From Actinomycetes bacterium (GTDB taxonomy: Bacteria > Actinomycetota > Thermoleophilia > Solirubrobacterales > Solirubrobacteraceae): DNA of 9,438 nt. The stretch spans positions 1 to 9,438 of the forward strand of contig JAEXXR010000340.1 in the NCBI GenBank assembly GCA_023405705.1. Direction: 5' to 3'. Below, one piece after another: positions 6,345-9,438 of the stretch. Within the stretch, counting starts at the first letter, position 1. Each line of letters starts with the position of its first letter. Under the pieces are notes generated by a model. The model was not told the origin of the DNA. It saw only the letters and a program-made list of their open reading frames with translations, and searched no databases. The position numbers and the translations under genes are program-made.

Positions 6345-8552
6345 CTAGCCGACCTTCTCCTTCTCGGCCTCGCGGGCGATCTTCGCCTCGAGGTCGGCCT
6401 CGGAGTCGGCGTCCTCCTCGTGGCCGTCGAGCGAGATGTTCGGCAGCACCTTGTCGAGCCAGCCGGGCATCCACCAGGCCTTGTCGCCGAGCAGCTGGAC
6501 GACCGCCGGGGCGATCACGAGCCGTACGATCAGCACGTCTATGAGGATCGCGAGGCCGAGGCCGAGGCCCATCATCTTCGCGATCACGTCGGGCTGGCTG
6601 ACGAAGGCGAGGAAGACCGACGCCATGATCAGGCCGGCGAAGAGGATGATCTTGCCGATCCGCGAGACGCCGTGGATGACCGACTCGCGCGGGCCGTCGC
6701 CCTCGTGGTACGCCTCGCGGATGCGGGAGAGCAGGAAGACGTTGTAGTCCATGCTCAACCCGAACAGGATCGCGAACATCATCACCGGGATGAAGGCGAT
6801 GATCGGCACGCCGGAGTCGACGCCGAGCAGGCTCGCGCCGACGCCGTCCTGGAAGACGAGCGTCACCACGCCGTACGCCGCGCCGATCGACAGCAGGTTG
6901 AAGACCGCCGAGACGAGCGGCACCCAGACCGAGCGGAAGGCCGCCATCAGCAGCAGCACCGAGAGGCCGATCACGACCGCGATGAAGAGCGGCAGGCGTG
7001 AGGAGACCTTCGCGGAGAAGTCCTCCATCACCGGCGTCTGGCCGCCGACGTAGACCTTGCCCTGGAGGGCGGTGCCGGCGACTGCCGGCGGGATCACGTC
7101 GTCGCGCAGCGTGTGCACGAGGTCGGTCGTCGCCTGGTCCTGCGGCGCCGTCGTCGGCGTCAGGAAGATCGTCGCCATCTCGCCGTCTCTGGACGGGGCG
7201 GCCGGCGAGACGCTCGCGACGCCGTCGGTTCTGAGCGCCTGCACGAGTCTGTCGAGGTCGGCTCTCTGGTCGTCGCCTCTCTGCAGGTCGACGGCGATGA
7301 AGAACGGGCCGCTGGAGCCGGGGCCGAAGGCGGCCGCGAGCTGGTCGTAGGCCTTGCGCTCGGTCTTCGTCTCGGGCTGGTTGCCGTCGTCGGGCTGGCC
7401 GAGGCGCATGTTGCTCATCGGGATCATGAACAGCACGAGCACCGCGACGCCGGCGAGGATCGACAGCCACGGGCGGGCGGTGATGATCTCCGCCCAGCGG
7501 CTGAATGCCGGCGAGGGGAGGACGTGCTCGGGCTTCTTCGGCTTCAGCCACTTCTTGAAGGCGCCGAGCATGATCGGCAGGACCGTCAGCGACGAGATGA
7601 CGACGCAGGCGATCGCGATCGCGGAGGCGACGCCCATCTTGCCGATCAGCGGGATGCCGGTGACGAGCAGGCCGGCGATCGCGACCATCACGATCAGTCC
7701 GGCGGCGACGACGGAGGCGCCGGCGGTCGCGGCGGCCTTGCCGGACGCTCTCGGCGCGTCGTCTCCCGCCGCGACCTGCTCGCGGTAGCGGCCGACGATC
7801 AGGAGCGCGTAGTCGATGCCGGCGCCGAGGCCGAGCATCATCGCGATCACTCTGGAGAACTCCGGCAGCCCGAGCGGCTGCGCGAGGATCGCGAGCAGGC
7901 CCTGGCCGATGCTGACGCCGATCAGCGCGCCGATCAGCGTCGCGAGCATCGCCGCGATCGAGCGGAAGAGGATCGTCAGGAGGATCAGCGCGAGGGCGAC
8001 GCCGACCAGCTCGCCGACCGGGACGCTCTGCTCCGCGGCGAGCTGCACGATGATGCCGCGGCTCTCGACGTTGACGTCGCTGCCTCTGAGGCCGGCCTCG
8101 ACCGCTCGCTCGAGCGCTCTGCCGTTCTCGGCGTCGACGTCGCCGGGGTCGAGGTCGTAGCGGACGTCGGTCGCCGCGAGTCTGCCGGCGAGCGGGGTGC
8201 CCTCGGGCGCGATGCGCTGGAACGGGTCGTCGATCGGGTTGACGACGCCTCTGAGTCTGCTGACGTTCGTCAGCGCTCTCTCGATCGCCGCTCTCGCCTC
8301 GGGATCGGTGATCGACCCGCTCTCGACGCTGAAGACGAGCGTCGCGTCGATGCCGGCCAGCGCGGGCGCGTGGGCTCTGAAGAGATCGGTCGCCTGCTGC
8401 GACTCAGTGCCCGGGATGTCGAACTCGTCGGGCGGCTGGGTCGCCGTCGCCGAGAGCGCGCCGATGATGAAGAAGGTGAGGAGCGCGACGACGAGGCCGC
8501 GCTTCCAGTGCTGTGTCAGCGCGCGGGCGATTCGCGCGAGGAACGACGACAT
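6345..8552 (-). CDS. MMPL-family RND transporter
   Basis: A 735-residue inner-membrane transporter of the MMPL branch of RND pumps, exporting lipids, drugs or other hydrophobic compounds using the proton gradient. TM1 is at about 18-38, porter loop 1 at 39-175 (PDEFDIPGTESQQATDLF), TM2-6 at about 180-335, TM7 near 366-385, porter loop 2 at about 386-525, TM8-12 to about 700, then a charged cytoplasmic tail. Both proton-relay Asp-Tyr pairs of the family are present: D247-Y248 in GAGIDYALLIVGRYRE and D602-Y603 in GLSMDYNVFLLSRIRE. Length is normal and nothing is missing. AGGAG lies 5 bases before its ATG. Divergent transcription from a TetR gene predicts repression relieved by a substrate or inducer (inference). 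Fifteen of 38 Arg codons are AGA (hand count), mostly in the porter loops. Exported compound unknown. Confidence 0.95.
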   Translation of the reverse strand: MSSFLARIARALTQHWKRGLVVALLTFFIIGALSATATQPPDEFDIPGTESQQATDLFRAHAPALAGIDATLVFSVESGSITDPEARAAIERALTNVSRLRGVVNPIDDPFQRIAPEGTPLAGRLAATDVRYDLDPGDVDAENGRALERAVEAGLRGSDVNVESRGIIVQLAAEQSVPVGELVGVALALILLTILFRSIAAMLATLIGALIGVSIGQGLLAILAQPLGLPEFSRVIAMMLGLGAGIDYALLIVGRYREQVAAGDDAPRASGKAAATAGASVVAAGLIVMVAIAGLLVTGIPLIGKMGVASAIAIACVVISSLTVLPIMLGAFKKWLKPKKPEHVLPSPAFSRWAEIITARPWLSILAGVAVLVLFMIPMSNMRLGQPDDGNQPETKTERKAYDQLAAAFGPGSSGPFFIAVDLQRGDDQRADLDRLVQALRTDGVASVSPAAPSRDGEMATIFLTPTTAPQDQATTDLVHTLRDDVIPPAVAGTALQGKVYVGGQTPVMEDFSAKVSSRLPLFIAVVIGLSVLLLMAAFRSVWVPLVSAVFNLLSIGAAYGVVTLVFQDGVGASLLGVDSGVPIIAFIPVMMFAILFGLSMDYNVFLLSRIREAYHEGDGPRESVIHGVSRIGKIILFAGLIMASVFLAFVSQPDVIAKMMGLGLGLAILIDVLIVRLVIAPAVVQLLGDKAWWMPGWLDKVLPNISLDGHEEDADSEADLEAKIAREAEKEKVG

Positions 8553-8557
8553 CCGGG

Positions 8558-8562
8558 CTCCT
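8558..8562 (-). promoter_or_regulatory. Ribosome binding site of the MMPL gene
   Basis: The minus strand reads AGGAG, then 5 bases, then the ATG at 8552-8550. It confirms the start and shows that this gene has a true leader, unlike the TetR gene opposite. Confidence 0.7.
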
Positions 8563-8584
8563 GATCGGTGTCGGGGGCGGAGAG

Positions 8585-8598
8585 GGCGCCGAAGCGCC
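8585..8598 (-). other. UUCG-capped hairpin in the MMPL leader
   Basis: On the transporter's mRNA strand GGCGC-TTCG-GCGCC forms a 5-pair stem closed by a C(UUCG)G tetraloop, among the most stable RNA loops. If the promoter call at 8604-8632 is right, the hairpin sits at the very 5' end of the transcript, about 22 bases before the ribosome site. It could protect the end of the mRNA. Confidence 0.5.
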
Positions 8599-8603
8599 GG
8601 GGC

Positions 8604-8632
8604 AAGGTATCACAGGGTCTGTAAAATTGCAG
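8604..8632 (-). promoter_or_regulatory. Candidate promoter of the MMPL gene
   Basis: Reading the minus strand, CTGCAA (8632-8627) as -35 and TACCTT (8609-8604) as TANNNT -10 are separated by 17 bases. Predicted transcription start is near 8597, giving a leader of about 45 bases. The -35 matches TTGACA at only three positions, so the call rests on spacing and its mirror-like partner at 8661. Confidence 0.35.
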
Positions 8633-8641
8633 CGCATGCAA
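8627..8641. promoter_or_regulatory. Candidate TetR operator palindrome
   Basis: TTGCA-N5-TGCAA is a perfect 5-base inverted repeat that covers the proposed -35 of the transporter promoter. It lies in an AT-richer part of the spacer, with GCAA-GT-TTGC overlapping it at 8638-8647 and a further TGCAA at 8662. A further inverted pair, CACAGG (8611-8616) and CCTGTG (8667-8672), brackets the area. The TetR protein encoded next door is the natural candidate to bind, but which palindrome it uses cannot be decided by eye. Confidence 0.35.
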
Positions 8642-8660
8642 GTTTGCTTCGTAGGAAATG

Positions 8661-8689
8661 GTGCAACCTGTGCGACACGTGGTTAGGCT
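8661..8689 (+). promoter_or_regulatory. Candidate promoter of the TetR gene, leaderless
   Basis: GTGCAA (8661-8666) as -35 and TAGGCT (8684-8689) as -10 are 17 bases apart. The -10 ends 6 bases before the ATG at 8696, so transcription should start at or beside the start codon. No Shine-Dalgarno precedes the ATG. Confidence 0.45.
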
Positions 8690-8695
8690 CCTGAC

Positions 8696-9436
8696 ATGAG
8701 CGACGCGAGCGGCGAGCGGACCGGCAAGGAGGCCCTCTCGGCGGGCGCGCTCGGCGCCGCCTGCGTTCCCGGCCAGCGTCCGGGGCTGCGCGAGCGCAAG
8801 AAGCTGCGCACCTTCGAGACGATCGCCGCCTGCGCGCTCGACCTGTTCGACAGACAGGGCTTCCGCGCGACGACGATCGCGCAGATCGCGGACGCCGCCG
8901 ACGTCTCGCCGCGCACCGTCTCCGCCTACTTCCCGGCGAAGGAGGACCTGCTCTTTCCCCATCAGGAGCAGGCCTTCCAGGCGCTCGAGCAGCGCCTCGC
9001 CGAGCGGCCCGAGGGCCAGTGGGCGACCGACGCGCTGCGCGCCTGGATCGCCGAGCTGTTCGAGGAGTTCGACCACAAGCACGAGTACGAGCGCGAGCGG
9101 AGCCGCCGGCGGGTGATCGACGCCGACGAGTCGCTGCGCGCCTACGAGCGCCACCAGATGGAGCGCGCCGAGCAGGTCTTCGCCAGAGCGGTCGCGCAGG
9201 ATCTCGGCGCCGCGCCCGACGACGTCGCCTCCCAGCTCGCCGCGGCCGCCGCCGTCGGCGCGCTCGCCGCGCTCGGGAGAGTCCAGGACGAGCAGGAGGG
9301 CGACGTCGACCCCGCCGCCCGCCGCGAGGCCGCGCTCGCGCTCGTCGACCAGGCGATCGTCTTCCTCACCGGCGGCATCCGCGAGCTGCGCGCCCACCGC
9401 GGCGAACCGCCGCTGCGGCCGGTCGCCGAGGGCTGA
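8696..9436 (+). CDS. TetR-family transcriptional repressor
   Basis: A 246-residue DNA-binding regulator. The N-terminal TetR domain spans about residues 32-88: LRERKKLRTFETIAACALDLFDRQGF, then the helix-turn-helix TIAQIADAADVSPRTVSAYF (recognition helix about 71-79) and the usual FPAKEDLL. The rest is a helical ligand-binding and dimerisation region with no recognisable ligand class; an arginine/glutamate-rich stretch (EYERERSRRRVIDADESLRAYERHQ, in part) is in its middle. It is longer than the typical ~200 residues because of a ~30-residue Ala/Gly-rich tail before the HTH domain and a loose C-terminus. The ATG at 8696 is chosen for its -10 spacing; a later start within the N-terminal tail would not harm the HTH. 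Divergent arrangement with the MMPL gene suggests it represses both that gene and itself. Confidence 0.93.
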   Translation: MSDASGERTGKEALSAGALGAACVPGQRPGLRERKKLRTFETIAACALDLFDRQGFRATTIAQIADAADVSPRTVSAYFPAKEDLLFPHQEQAFQALEQRLAERPEGQWATDALRAWIAELFEEFDHKHEYERERSRRRVIDADESLRAYERHQMERAEQVFARAVAQDLGAAPDDVASQLAAAAAVGALAALGRVQDEQEGDVDPAARREAALALVDQAIVFLTGGIRELRAHRGEPPLRPVAEG

Positions 9437-9438
9437 AG

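Noticed and set aside
6097..7551. A 484-codon minus-strand frame running past the transporter stop into the islet gene
   Set aside because: Out of frame with the transporter, Arg/Pro-rich, and spans two strong hairpins.
7113..8564. A 483-codon plus-strand frame opposite the MMPL gene
   Set aside because: Low-complexity Arg/Asp/Glu-rich product, no ribosome site, and the opposite strand encodes a complete family member.
8677..8682. CACGTG-type palindrome before the TetR gene as operator
   Set aside because: A 6-base palindrome is expected often by chance and the TGCAA repeats are better placed on the promoters.

Overview
The window looks like chromosomal DNA of a high-GC actinobacterium. Codons mostly end in G or C, two genes appear to be leaderless behind TANNNT -10 elements, and AGA arginine codons are unusually frequent. 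A member of the Thermoleophilia/Solirubrobacterales is a plausible host, but that is a weak inference. Genes fill almost all of the sequence; the largest gap is 143 bases. I see no tRNA, rRNA, CRISPR array, insertion sequence or integrase.

Region 1 (1-4186, plus strand) is a three-gene transcription unit. It holds the 3' part of an HpaE-like aldehyde dehydrogenase (5' end outside the window), an M20-family (ArgE/DapE-type) zinc amidohydrolase that overlaps it by 4 bases, and a 12-helix APC-superfamily amino-acid permease 30 bases further on. Uptake, amide hydrolysis and aldehyde oxidation in one unit suggest catabolism of an amino-acid or amine derivative; the substrate cannot be read from the sequence. 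A chain of hairpins (4187-4287) follows the permease.

Region 2 (4295-6235, plus strand) is a two-gene islet with visibly lower GC. The first gene is a convincing Mrr-type (type IV) restriction endonuclease with a D...QAK active site, best started at 4313. The second encodes a PD-(D/E)XK-fold protein with an E-N-Q variant motif and an uncharacterised C-terminal domain. Each has its own TAGGST -10 hexamer. This islet is the best candidate for a less-described (defence-like) system here.

Region 3 (6236-9438) is an efflux-and-regulator pair. A 735-residue MMPL/RND transporter lies on the minus strand and is separated from region 2 by two strong GC-rich hairpins. A TetR-family repressor is transcribed divergently from it. 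The 143-base spacer has two facing promoters, each with a 17-base spacer, TGCAA-type inverted repeats that could be the operator, and a UUCG-capped hairpin in the transporter's leader.
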